This document shows positions 25,303-35,698 of a stretch of DNA of 64,000 nt, one piece after another (position 1 is the stretch's first letter; every line of letters begins with the position of its first letter). The stretch comes from Brachyhypopomus gauderio (lineage: Eukaryota; Chordata; Actinopteri; Gymnotiformes; Hypopomidae): contig NC_135225.1 of NCBI RefSeq assembly GCF_052324685.1, positions 2,678,950 through 2,742,949 on the forward strand, in the 5' to 3' direction. A program made the position numbers and the translations under genes. A model generated the notes under the pieces. That model did not search any database. It was not told the origin of the DNA and saw only the letters and a list, made by a program, of their open reading frames with translations.

Positions 25303-25355
25303 CTGCCAGAAGGTGGAGGCCAGAATCTGATGGGGCAGTAGCAGCCCGACCCAAC
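25303..25355 (-). pseudogene. sfxn5: sfxn5 exon (GLLLPHQILASTFWQ)
   Basis: Donor GTATAC and acceptor CTGGTAG, 2 bases plus 17 codons. GLLLPHQILASTFWQ matches human GLLLPNQTLASTVFWQ less one residue. The acceptor and first codons form the first unit of the adjoining minisatellite. Confidence 0.85.
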
Positions 25356-25986
25356 CTACCAGAGCAGCCCCACCCAACTTAACAGAGCAGCCCTACCCAA
25401 CCTACCAGAGCAGCCCCACCCAACCTACCAGAGCAGCCCCACCCAACTTAACAGAGCAGCCCCACCCAACCTACCAGAGCAGCCCCACCCAACTTAACAG
25501 AGCAGCCCCACCCAACCTAACAGAGCAGCCCCACCCAACCTACCAGAGTAGCCCCACCCAACCTACCAGAGCAGCCCCACCCAACTTAACAGAGCAGCCC
25601 CACCCAACCTACCAGAGCAGCCCCACCCAACCTAACAGAGCAGCCCCACCCAACCTAACAGAGCAGCCCCACCCAACCTAACAGAGCAGCCCCACCCATC
25701 CTACCAGAGCAGCTCCACCCATCCTACCAGAGCAGCCCCACCCATCCTACCAGAGCAGCTCCACCCATCCTACCAGAGCAGCCCCACCCATCCTACCTGA
25801 GCAGCCCCACCCATCCTACCAGAGCAGCTCCACCCATCCTACCAGAGCAGCCCCACCCAACCTAACAGAGCAGCCCCACCCAACCTAACAGAGCAGCCCC
25901 ACCCATCCTACCAGAGTAGCCCCACCCAACCTAACAGAGCAGCCCCACCCATCCTAACAGAGCAGCCCCACCCAACCTACCAGAGT
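25342..25986. repeat. 23-bp minisatellite, about 28 copies
   Basis: Tandem units of the type AGCAGCCCCACCCAACCTACCAG, with AAC/ATC and TACC/TAAC variants, run without interruption. On the - strand each unit reads CTGGTAG|GTTGGGTGGGGCTGCT. This is the sfxn5 exon's acceptor and first codons, so the array appears to have grown from the exon boundary. Confidence 0.95.
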
Positions 25987-26367
25987 GAACAGCTGTTAAC
26001 TGTTATATGTGGAGGACCCCAAGATGGAGGAAATAAGATTAAACAACATTAGCCTGCAAGTTGTTACTGCAGTCTAACAAAACAAATCACCCAAACAAAA
26101 TGGTAATAAAATACAAATGGGGGGTGGCGAATGTAATTTGTTGACGGGGGGTCGGTACAAATTCATTAAAGGCCCGAATCTAGCCCTGGTTCACACTGTT
26201 CCACAGATATTTTAAAGATCCAGGCCTTATGCAAAACAAACACAAACAGGCATTAAAAATGTTCATTTCTTCCGATTGCTTGCGCCTCACCTGCAATATC
26301 CCCCACACTTTGAGAAACGCTGATTTAAAGTACGGTTGATCTTCACCTCTTCTTGTTGGATACTTAC

Positions 26368-26391
26368 CACTGGGGTACTGAAGGGAATACA
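26368..26391 (-). pseudogene. sfxn5: sfxn5 exon remnant without acceptor (IPFSTPV)
   Basis: Codons C-I-P-F-S-T-P-V before a perfect GTAAGT donor correspond to human GYIPFGTPI. Upstream on - there is only poly-T and no AG at the exon start. The one AG lies inside and would leave a 10-base exon in the wrong phase. Skipping the exon keeps the frame. Confidence 0.6.
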
Positions 26392-26539
26392 GAAAAAACA
26401 AAAAAAAAAAAACAAACAGCAAAGAGTCGATGCAGAAATGCCAATTCATATGGACGTGTAGCAAGTAGGAAAACGAAAACATTTCCTTTGCAAAAGAAGA
26501 TAAAAGAAAATGTAGAATGGAACAAAATGTGGATGATCC

Positions 26540-26870
26540 TGCTCCATGAGTTTAATTATCTCCTGGATCAACTCGCACATATCATCATCACTGACCTTTC
26601 ACATGCTAATAACTCTGTGATTAGTCTAAAAAGCCTCCATCTTTCATTCCAGTGGCGGCCATCAGCCTGTTCCAGTGAGCAGCTCTCTTTCTCCTGCCTT
26701 TAAATAGCTGTGTTAACACCAGACCAAAATACTCCTATTTCTGAGAGGCCCAACAGCAGTTCCAGGCAGCAGGGGGGCTGCGGCTTTAATCAGAGCCCAG
26801 CAGAGTGTGACCTTTCCCCGTCACTCAGTCCGCACAGGCCCCCCGCCACGCAGACCAGGTCTCCGGGGCT
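26540..26870. other. Candidate conserved noncoding block in sfxn5 intron
   Basis: Non-repetitive sequence with TTTAATTATC, GCTAATAACTC and TGATTAG motifs, unlike the simple repeats on either side. A regulatory role for emx1 is only inferred. Confidence 0.3.
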
Positions 26871-26971
26871 GGTAACAAGGAGCAAACAGCCAACCAGCCA
26901 TGACACACACAAACCTACACACACACCTACACACACACACAAACACTCTAGAGACACACTCACACCCTCAC

Positions 26972-27049
26972 CTGACATGCAAAAGGGCATGAGGAACTTC
27001 TCTCTGGTGTCTGGGTGGAGGACGGCCTGATGGTGTAATGACCCCACAG
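26972..27049 (-). pseudogene. sfxn5: sfxn5 exon (HPDTREKFLMPFCMSG) with damaged 5' end
   Basis: AVLHPDTREKFLMPFCMS then GTGAGG donor matches human AILHPDTNEKIFMPFRMS. The family's LW....IKQ stretch survives at 27,029-27,049 as LWGHYTI, but four of the six bases for KQ are gone and no AG precedes LW. A substitute acceptor (ACCATCAG at 27,027) would drop nine codons in frame. Confidence 0.75.
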
Positions 27050-27259
27050 GAAGGGTGGGACAGGGAAGTGGGGTGGAAGTAGACGGACAGGGCAGGGGGC
27101 CTATCACAGCCTGCGATTCATCATTTATTACACTACTTAAGACCCCTGCAGTAATTGGGGGTCTGTGAGTTTGTGTGTCTACCTGTGAGTAAGTATGCAA
27201 ATGTGAACTTACCATAAGTCATAAATTAAGAATGTCTAAAGATTATGTATTTCATTTTT

Positions 27260-27930
27260 TGAGCTTCCCAAAGCTAGGATGGGACAGACAGGTTGGAAGC
27301 ACTCAATACCAATATCAGTCCAACGTTTATCGATATTTGGTGTGACCATACCACATGAGCCTGTGTTATTAGGTACATTTGTGTCAGAGTTTTTGTAGAA
27401 TTATAGTTATATGTATGATTAACCAAATTATACCAAAGAGGTGATAATGATTTTTTGTAGGTTGAGACAAAGTCATTAGCTGAACTAGAAACAGCTGTAT
27501 GGGAGGATTAAATGTGGGTGAGGAACAGCCAAACACCGCTACACTGCAGACTGAGGTTTGCTGTGCAAGCTCTTTTGAAAAAGCACAGCAAAGAAGATTT
27601 GCTGGAGACAACATTGAAGCATCATGGAGGTTCCTTGCACGTTTGGGCTGCATTTCAGCAGGTAGAGTTGTGGATTTGTTGAGGATTAATGATGCCCACA
27701 GAGCTGAAACATACAAGCAGATACTTACCCATCATGCAGTATCATCACGGAGGCGTCTGATTGGTTCCACATTTATTCTGCAGCAGGGCAACAGCAAACA
27801 TACAGAAGAAGAAGAACAAGGAGTCCTGGGTGTCATTATATGGCCTCGACTGAGCCCTGATCTCAAAATCATCGCGTCAGGATTACTGGGATTACATGAA
27901 GAGACAAAAGGGTGTGGCAAAGCCTAATGT
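27260..27930 (+). mobile_element. Decayed Tc1/mariner-type transposon
   Basis: The + frame near 27,770-27,910 reads ILQQGNSKHT and later WPRLSPDLK. These are recognisable relics of the D-N-D-P-K-H-T and W-P-x-x-S-P-D-L-N blocks of Tc1/mariner DDE transposases, with catalytic residues changed. Upstream sequence is AT-rich. The ends were not defined. Confidence 0.5.
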
Positions 27931-28691
27931 TTTCAATTGTTTTCAACAATAATATCTGTACTAGATAACTTCTTAAGCAAAATAAGGTTCCAACAAAATA
28001 AGGTTCACAGCTCCGTGGTTCCTCGGGAGCGGAATATGTAAACAACGCGCACGAGGGCATCAAAGGAATGAATCAGAACTAGCTAGCGGTGGTACGCTAA
28101 CGACAGCTAGCATCGCCACAGCAGGTGGAAATTAGCATACAGTTAAGCCCGCCCACTAAGAGGGAAGATATGATTGGTCAATTTTACTGTCATTTGAAAC
28201 TGGTATTGCACTGAATTATAACTGCCAGGGCCTCTGTAAACGAACAGCGGGCATCAGAGTCCTGATAGGGGGAGACACAGGCTCACAGGCTTCCACTTAA
28301 CCCCTCACCTTCCAACACAGATGTTTAGATGTCCATTGTCAAACTGTAAGTAGATAAAATAAAATTGGATAAATTATAGTATATACATTATATATGTTTT
28401 AAGAATATTTTAGGCCCTCTGAGAGGGCGTAGAGGGCCCTAACGGTTCCCCACTGATAAACAGAGTAGGTTTCCAAATGTTTGACTGGCATTGTATTTAC
28501 CACACACCCTCCAATGTTGACCTCTGACTTTGTTGACACCTACTGTCAAGTTCCCCCTTTAATTTTATCAGCCAATCAATATCAAATCAAATCAAATCAT
28601 TCCTTATCCAGTTTGCAATAAAGCATTTATTTGCAATAAAATTAAGTACCCTGCATGCAGGTGTGGTGCGAGTGTTATTTTATGACCTTAC

Positions 28692-28769
28692 CTGAGCACT
28701 GGTCACACCAGCAGGAAGAGTGCCATCTTGGAAGCTTTCTAAAAGCTTCACACATTCATTAAGTCGACT
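28692..28769 (-). pseudogene. sfxn5: sfxn5 exon (RLNECVKLLESFQDGTLPAG)
   Basis: Acceptor TGTCTTAG and donor GTAAGG, 26 codons, phase 0 at both ends. Matches human [20 protein letters not shown]. Intact. Confidence 0.85.
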
Positions 28770-29204
28770 CTAAGACAAGAATACAACAAACGTAATTTCA
28801 CAGGAAATATATTTTTGAATGCTTTATATGTGGGCTGTGCTGCTTCACGTCACAGATTTAGTTTGGGAGGATGTGTTTGCCCCCTCCCAATAATTCCTGC
28901 TCACACGAAACATAAAATGTGTTGCGTTGGGTGGTGTGAGCGGTGTCCCCCACCCCAGAGCTGAAATGAAACCGCGTGCCTGAAATTAAACCTACATCGC
29001 TGCTTGACATAAACAAAAACAGAATAGTGAAACGATCATTCAAGGTACTTTTGGCCACAATCTTCAGGAATTAAGCAACAATCAATTAATTGCTCACAAC
29101 ACACTCAAGAACTGTGAGTTATTCTAACTTTGTTCTGCAGTGACACAGTCACCTTTTCTTTCCATGTGCTGAATGCTAAAGGGAAGCAAACGTCTCTCAC
29201 ATAC

Positions 29205-29272
29205 CTCTGATACAAACAGTGTGCGAAGATCAAACACATCCAGGAAAAGTCTTAATCTACCATAAAAGACCC
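29205..29272 (-). pseudogene. sfxn5: sfxn5 exon 2 (FYGRLRLFLDVFDLRTLFVSE)
   Basis: Acceptor GAGCTACAG and donor GTATGT, 2 bases plus 22 codons. Matches human [21 protein letters not shown]. The preceding exon, which should carry the start codon and an FQLGKPRF-type motif, was searched for up to 35,000 and not recognised. Confidence 0.85.
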
Positions 29273-29700
29273 CTGTAGCTCAGAGAAAACACAATCAACA
29301 ATATTCTGGATATGAATTCATTATCTTCCATAAATTCTATTATAGTCACGGAATATGAATTTCACTTTAAACATAATGACAGATATATATACAATATATC
29401 AACTAAAGAAGGCATCTGTTCCTATGAGGAATAAAAAAAACAGGTTTTATCTGATTAATAAGGCAATTACTCAATTAATTTTAATTAAAAGGTATTATCG
29501 TATTTTGCTGATGGGTTTTTTAAGGTCCCAAAAACTTTCTGCAGAGCCAGCTGCTGTTGTGTGTGGAGAACAGAAGGGCTCGCCAGTTGTTTTTTTGCAC
29601 ACCAGGTGTGAGTGGCGCACTGCAAGCACGCGCCAACTGTCGGCTCACTATGAAACTTTTTCTGCTCAATTAAACTTTTGGAGAGAGACCAGGCACCTGT

Positions 29701-29731
<31 letters not shown>

Positions 29732-30354
29732 CTCCGCTTTCGCACCATACCACAGATCGCCGTTTACAGATGTTCGGGTCTGACAAATATCCTTGTAATT
29801 TAACAGCAGATCTGGAGTCTGCGACGTCGAAAAACATCATTAATTATTTTACCTTTGAGGATACTAATCACTCATAGCGGATAATTAAATAGTTAAATTG
29901 AGCTAGTGATATCCTGTGGAAAGGAATATTTTCCCATATGGCAACATAAACTTTTGCTACGATTTCTTTTGTAAGCGATTTGCAGGGATTGGCATGACCA
30001 CACCAACAGGGGTCTCTGTTGGAGCGATTACTGCATAAATATATGGTGCTTCAGACGCACCTATACGGACACATATTGATGTCAGTGGCTTGGTATGTTG
30101 TAATGATCGGAGAGGGTGTTCATTTTTTTATTCAACAACACTTTCCTGGACAAATTAGCAACAGACGAACAGGTTTAACAAAGTGGATGTGAAAAGTTCA
30201 CCCGGATGTAGCTACTGAAACCTTTGGGCGACGTGTAAGCATGCAGCGGGGCGTCCTGCTGGAGTTTAGCTGAGTTTAGCTGTCTGAACAGGGGCTACAA
30301 TGAGTCCAACATAACGGCCCTCTCAAACGCTGAAATGTAGGGGTCTGTGTGCGT

Positions 30355-30392
<38 letters not shown>

Positions 30393-30769
30393 CACTCTGG
30401 GTACGCCCACTCGTTGCATTTTGGGTAATGTTGTTTTGGGTGCTGATGCTAGATAGCCAGGCCCAAAGTTAAAAAGAGAAAAAGTAATCTAAATCTAAAT
30501 TACATCTGTCTTAAAAATATTGTAGTGTAAAGCAGATTACTTATCAGGTAACAATGAAATAAATATCACATATTAAGATCAAAAACAAGAAATTCATCAA
30601 CACTGATTTGTCATTTTCATAGGCTACAATGAAGGTTTAAGGTACAAATAACGTTTTAGGATGCTGAACAACAAATGTACTGCACAATAGCTCACAAAAA
30701 CTGTTAATCAAGTGCAGATAAGAGTCCTGACATAGCATTGTTATACCCAAACATACGTATAACTGTAAA
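29273..30769. other. Expected sfxn5 first exon/promoter region, none recognised
   Basis: Contains a 30-base poly-G (29,702-29,731) and (GA)n (30,358-30,388). No start codon with the family N-terminus was seen. Confidence 0.5.
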
Positions 30770-31806
30770 CAGCCCCGTCGACAGGGGGGGACAACCGGGT
30801 CTGTTGTCCCGGGCCCTAGGGCCAGGGGGGCCCATCAAAGAGCCCAGCAATTTATTTTTTATTTAAAGTCTATAATTTTTAAACAATCTTGAAATCTTTC
30901 ATTAATATAAAATTATGTACTCATAATAAGCTCAATGGCTCAAATATATATGTTTTTACCTATCTGCATATTTTCCATTAAGTGCATACACCCCCACCTC
31001 CCACTGGAAAATGGTTTGATCCAGCACCGACCGTAGCCGGCTGGTACTGGCCCAACAGCGGGAAATACAGTGGTGGATAGTTAAAGTAAATACAGAAATC
31101 TGGAGCGCAGAAAAGAAAGGAAAAACATTTACCTGACGAATTTTAAAGTTGCATTGTGTTCCAGGTTTGAAAAGTGCTGGAATTTAGGCTAAAGTACTTG
31201 AAAATGCTTGAAATTGTAACTACTTCGTTTCACAACAAATAGCTGTCTGACTGAACAGTTCTCGTGAAGACGTTAAGATTGGGCATTTTGAAAATAAACA
31301 ACCATTAAATAATGTGATAAAAAGCGAATTATTTCGAATCATTTCGAGTATATGTAGAAATATTTAACTTAACTAAGTTTAACGTGCTGGAGAATATTGA
31401 AATGGACCTTTAAAGTGCCGTACACGTGCTTGAATTCCACCTTGTAAAGGTGTATGAACCCTACAAACATGACTTTGTTCATGGCGCTGAAGCGCGGCGC
31501 GCGCGAAGTTACAAAATTCGAGAGGTGCACGACCTCGCGAACCGACAGCGCGCGAGGCCCTCCCGTACGGGCGGAGCCACTGCGATTACATCATTTTCGC
31601 GCGAACCCTCAAGTATAAAGTATAAGTATAGTCAAGTATAAACCAGTCAGCTGTCAGAAACAGCTTTGATGTGTGGCTATATTATATACTATATGACCTA
31701 ACAGAAGGATTGTCTGCTACAGAGGAAATTCAAATGACGTGCGCGGGGGGGGGGGGCACATTAAACTTTCTTGTCCTGGGCCCCAGCAAGACTGTCAACG
31801 GGCCTG
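30770..31806. mobile_element. Non-autonomous hAT-type element
   Basis: The ends CAGCCCCGTCGACAG and CTGTCAACGGGCCTG are imperfect inverted repeats, flanked by a perfect 8-bp duplication ACTGTAAA at 30,762-30,769 and 31,807-31,814. The interior is CpG-rich around 31,480-31,610 and carries no transposase. Confidence 0.8.
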
Positions 31807-34800
31807 ACTGTAAATCACAGCCAAACACCATACGAGGCATACACCATTCATACGTGTTTTATTCCTTTTTTATTTATCTTTTCATGTAAGAATTATAATC
31901 TTGTGCTTTCAAATTCAGAAGGTTAATTAATACTTAATTTCCTACTATTAAGGAATTGTAAAATATTGTAGAAATGTTTATCAGGAGTAAGTAATAAGAC
32001 TCCCAAACATTGATATATCAGTACCAGTTTTTTTTTCTTTTGGACATTCCAAAATTGCTTTTCAATTAACAGAATTATTTTCATGGTAGTTTATCGATAT
32101 AATCGATTTCCTTTATTTTTTTAGTAGTATTATTACTATAATTTAATTGATTGAGAAATAAACATGTGAATTGTTACTAAATTTGAGTCTAACAGTGTGC
32201 CCAGTGGTGCCACAAATTGACAGACCCTGTTGTGACCACATGGTTGCCTTTCTAATAGCAACATCATCTTATGGATATCTCAGTCAAACTCCAAAATTTT
32301 GTATTTTGTAATATTGTGTTAGTGTCTTATTGAAGTATTATTCCATTTTATTTAGTTTTTATATTTTTCTGTATTTTTTTTCTGTATATTTTTTCTGTTC
32401 TGTATTTATTGCATGTCTAAACATATTTGTTTTTATGTTAACACCAAGTACCGCAGCAATTTCCTGATGTTGTGAACCTGTTTGCTCATATGGCAATAAA
32501 AACGTTCTGATTCAGATTCTATACGCATATGGATTATGAAGATGAAGATGAAGAATGAATTAGCCTATTTTTGATGTTACTTCTTATTGGTGTGGGTTTT
32601 GTATCGTCTTGTCTAACCCACTCAGACTGGAGTGGGTTAGTCTTTAATGGAGTCAGAGGTTACACACCACGTTCAGTCCTGGGTGTAGCTCTATGCTGAC
32701 ACTCAGATGTCAAACTATGTAATGTGAACTGATGATACAGATGTAATGAAACAAAGCAGGTGCCCCTCCCATACCCCACCCCCACGGAAAGGGGAAAAAA
32801 ACTCAGTTGGAAATGTAATCTGAAAGTGAAAAGAATTTATTTAGTTGACATATGCAAAAAGGACAGACCAGAGAACTGAACTTAATATTCTCTGACCACA
32901 CGTCTTTCAATAAATCAACACTGCTTTCAATAATCAATACGGTAATCAAACGAGCTAACGTATGCCCCCTGTGGACAGTCATAGAACTTCAACCTCGACA
33001 TCCAAAGTAACAGCACCTCAGAGAAACAGCTTATAAGAGGAAAACCAGTTCCCCAAACCCAATGTGAGCAATGCTTTATGAGCTGTGACCTTTATTTAGA
33101 CATCTCCCTTGCAATAATTCATGAATTCATTAAAGCTAAAAAAAGAAAAAAAAAAACTTAAGTGACAGTCAAATAAATAAGACTTCCAATACACTTCCAC
33201 TGGGAGAGAATGCAATACGTCTCCCAGACATCTTATTCAAAAATAAAACATATGTACACCGATCATGGAATGACAACAAATCACGTTTTCCATATTCAAC
33301 CTCTCAAACGCAAAGAAGCAAACGTGTTTGGAATTCAATGAGCACTATGTCTATATTTGCAAATAAAGTACCAAGATGTCCTGCTTCAGACATGTAGCTC
33401 GGATTAGCAAAAACAGTAACTCAATGCACACAATTGTGTTTCTACATTCATTCCCATTTACACATCCCATAACATTTAGCCAAGGGCACTTGTACCTCAG
33501 AACGGGGTTGCAGGCTACAGGTGGGTTCACAACCTCACCTTACCCTCTGCCCTATTGCTTTCTACATATCAGTGGCTTCTAAAGAGAAAACCGGATGGAC
33601 ACATTCCTGATCAATACAGTCATGGTGTGGAAACAGCATCTTCTCAAGGGAAAAAAGGAACACGTAAAAGCCAAATAATAATAATCCTACAAGAAAATAC
33701 AATCTCTTGACTTAATAGGCAAACGAAAAGGAAACAAAAATGAATGTTTTATGCACAATTGTGAGAAGGACCGTACAGAACCACACATGACTTTTGAAAA
33801 TACTCCTCTTTAAATAAGAACAGATGAATAGAAAACGTAACAGCTTTATTAAGAACTGTAAACTTTTCAGTCTCTGACTTTAATGCTTCCAGCTGAAGAT
33901 AGTACGAGTCTAATTATTCAATTTATATATCAATGCAATCTAAGAGACAGAGATCACGATTAAACAGGAGACAGAGCATGTGAACCTTTAAGTGCTTCTA
34001 GTCATATCAATAAGAATTTCAATGCATTATGCTGACATCTGATTTTCTAGCTGGGCTGGACTATGTGAATTACAGTAGCACAGGAATACTGTAAATGTCT
34101 TAAATTCAGAGACAGAGCTAGTGCAGTGCGCATGTGCGTCTACTTGTGTGCACTCAATACATTTCCTATGCTCTTGAGGAAGAACCATTTTAAACGCAAG
34201 TGTGCAAGAGTGTTTGTGTGTGCGTGGTTTGAAAGTGCTGTGACATGGTCTTCTACCACACACCTACACATGGTGCTACACTGCCAGAACACTGATAGTG
34301 GCCACGTCATGTAATGCTGCAGAGATGCTGACGCAGGCCAGGGCCATGACTGCATGGGGAATACTGAGACACAGGATTCTAGCATCTTCGGGCATTTGGT
34401 TTTCCACACGTCTCCTCCTCTCCGTTTGTTCATAGCAGTAATGTCCTACGATTTACCTGCCTTAGCCTAACAGTCTGTGGGTAGTCAAGTTTAAATGCAC
34501 TGTGCCTTTTAGTAATACCACAAGGTCAGGCGTAGGTGCTGAGTAAAAGTGATGGTTTCAGCAACAGCAGAACAGAGACATATAAGGCAGCATTTGGCAT
34601 TTTTGTTTCAGAGTGGCATATATGCAGTAAGGACAGTATATATCCCCTTCATTACACCTGAAAGCACTGGCAACAATGTGCGCATGTTAGCTAAAGCAGG
34701 GGTTGGGTCAGGGGGGGGGGGGGTGGGGGTGGTCTGACAGGGCGCAAGATTGGAACTCAGAAGTCAGCGTGTCAGTGCGTGCCTCTGCTCCGACGCTCGT

Positions 34801-35440
34801 CAGGAAAGTGCGGAAGACATGGCGGGAGGCACAAGCAAAACTAACCAATTACGCTTTCTGTCTCTGTTGTTTCTTGACTTTTCTCCATCGCTAGTAACAG
34901 CCCGTTCAAGCAGCACAGCATTACATGTAAAATACGTTAGGTCCCATTAATGTGATGGGAAAGGAAGAGCAAAAAGAGAAGAATTTGGTAAAACGTTATT
35001 TCAAACATCAGAATCTATTCACCCAAGTTCCTGCAAACAAGCACAAAAAGACCACACCTCTCTTTGATTGGCAGGTGGTTTTGGTAGCTAGCTAAAGAGC
35101 TGCACCTCTTTAAGACATCTATTGTCTAGAAGAAGTGAACATCAGCTAATGCAAATTACGTCAAATTTCTCCTATTGGAATACGACATCGGAGAGGGTGA
35201 AGGGCATTCCGAAGCCCCCGCCACGGTGGCGGTGCCCCTCCGCACAGAGGTCCAGGTGTATTTGGATACAGTGAAGCATGCCAAATCTACTTCTTCTCTG
35301 TGTCTGTTTAGCAATGCCTGTTGCTGTACTCTACATTTATTATGGTAGCAGTAGCGGTGCAGGTTTGTGGCGTCTGCCCAGCGTTTTGTGGAAGATTTGT
35401 GGAGGGGTGAGTGATTGGTCAGCCAAGCAACCATCCCAGC
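31807..35440. other. Intergenic and rab11fip5 3' UTR; no gene seen
   Basis: About 32,200-32,520 ends in CATATGGCAATAAAAACGTT, a fish LINE 3'-tail pattern. From about 33,000 to 35,440 the sequence is unique and probably includes the rab11fip5 3' UTR on -. Candidate - strand AATAAA sites lie near 32,838 and 33,092. The poly-A site cannot be fixed. Confidence 0.4.
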
Positions 35441-35698
35441 TCACTTCATCTTGGGCCGAACCTGCAGGAGTGCGGGTGTCTGCTCCATGATGCGGACGAG
35501 CAGAGTGTCGATGTAGTCCTCCAGGTCTCGGATCAGAAACTTCATCTTCTTTATCTCCACTTCCCGCTTCTCCAGCAAAACCCGCCGACGCTCATACTCC
35601 TCCCTCTCGTTCTGGAGCTCGGCATCACGCTGTAGCAGGAGGGACACCAGCTCGCTGTGGTTCAGATGGTAGTAGGAACCTCCACCCTCCAGCCGGGG
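35441..35698 (-). CDS. rab11fip5: rab11fip5 exon 6: Rab11-binding domain
   Basis: Acceptor CTCACTCTCAG, 85 codons and stop. YYHLNHSELVSLLLQRD begins a charged coiled coil, ending in the Rab11/25-contacting LEDYIDTLLVRIMEQTP. Confidence 0.95.
   Translation of the reverse strand, partial: PRLEGGGSYYHLNHSELVSLLLQRDAELQNEREEYERRRVLLEKREVEIKKMKFLIRDLEDYIDTLLVRIMEQTPALLQVRPKMK

Larger units (their letters stand above)
18586..29272 (-). pseudogene. sfxn5: Sideroflexin 5 (mitochondrial carrier-like), probably decaying
   Basis: Twelve collinear - strand remnants match human SFXN5 as remembered, in order: 29,205-29,272; 28,692-28,769; 26,972-27,049; 26,368-26,391; 25,303-25,355; 25,065-25,125; 24,521-24,583; 23,228-23,312; about 21,493-21,540; 21,277-21,349; 19,771-19,851; and 18,586-18,663, which ends YNKGL-stop exactly as the family does. 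Sideroflexins are multi-pass mitochondrial inner membrane proteins that carry serine and related small molecules. Damage seen includes a one-base insertion in the WLIQ exon, two lost splice acceptors, a four-base deletion, loss of about seven codons in the last membrane segment and several single-codon losses. Exon 1 was not found. Several sites are intact, so a truncated or alternatively spliced product cannot be excluded, but the frameshift argues for a dying copy. Its place between emx1 and rab11fip5 and its strand match the human order. Confidence 0.8.
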
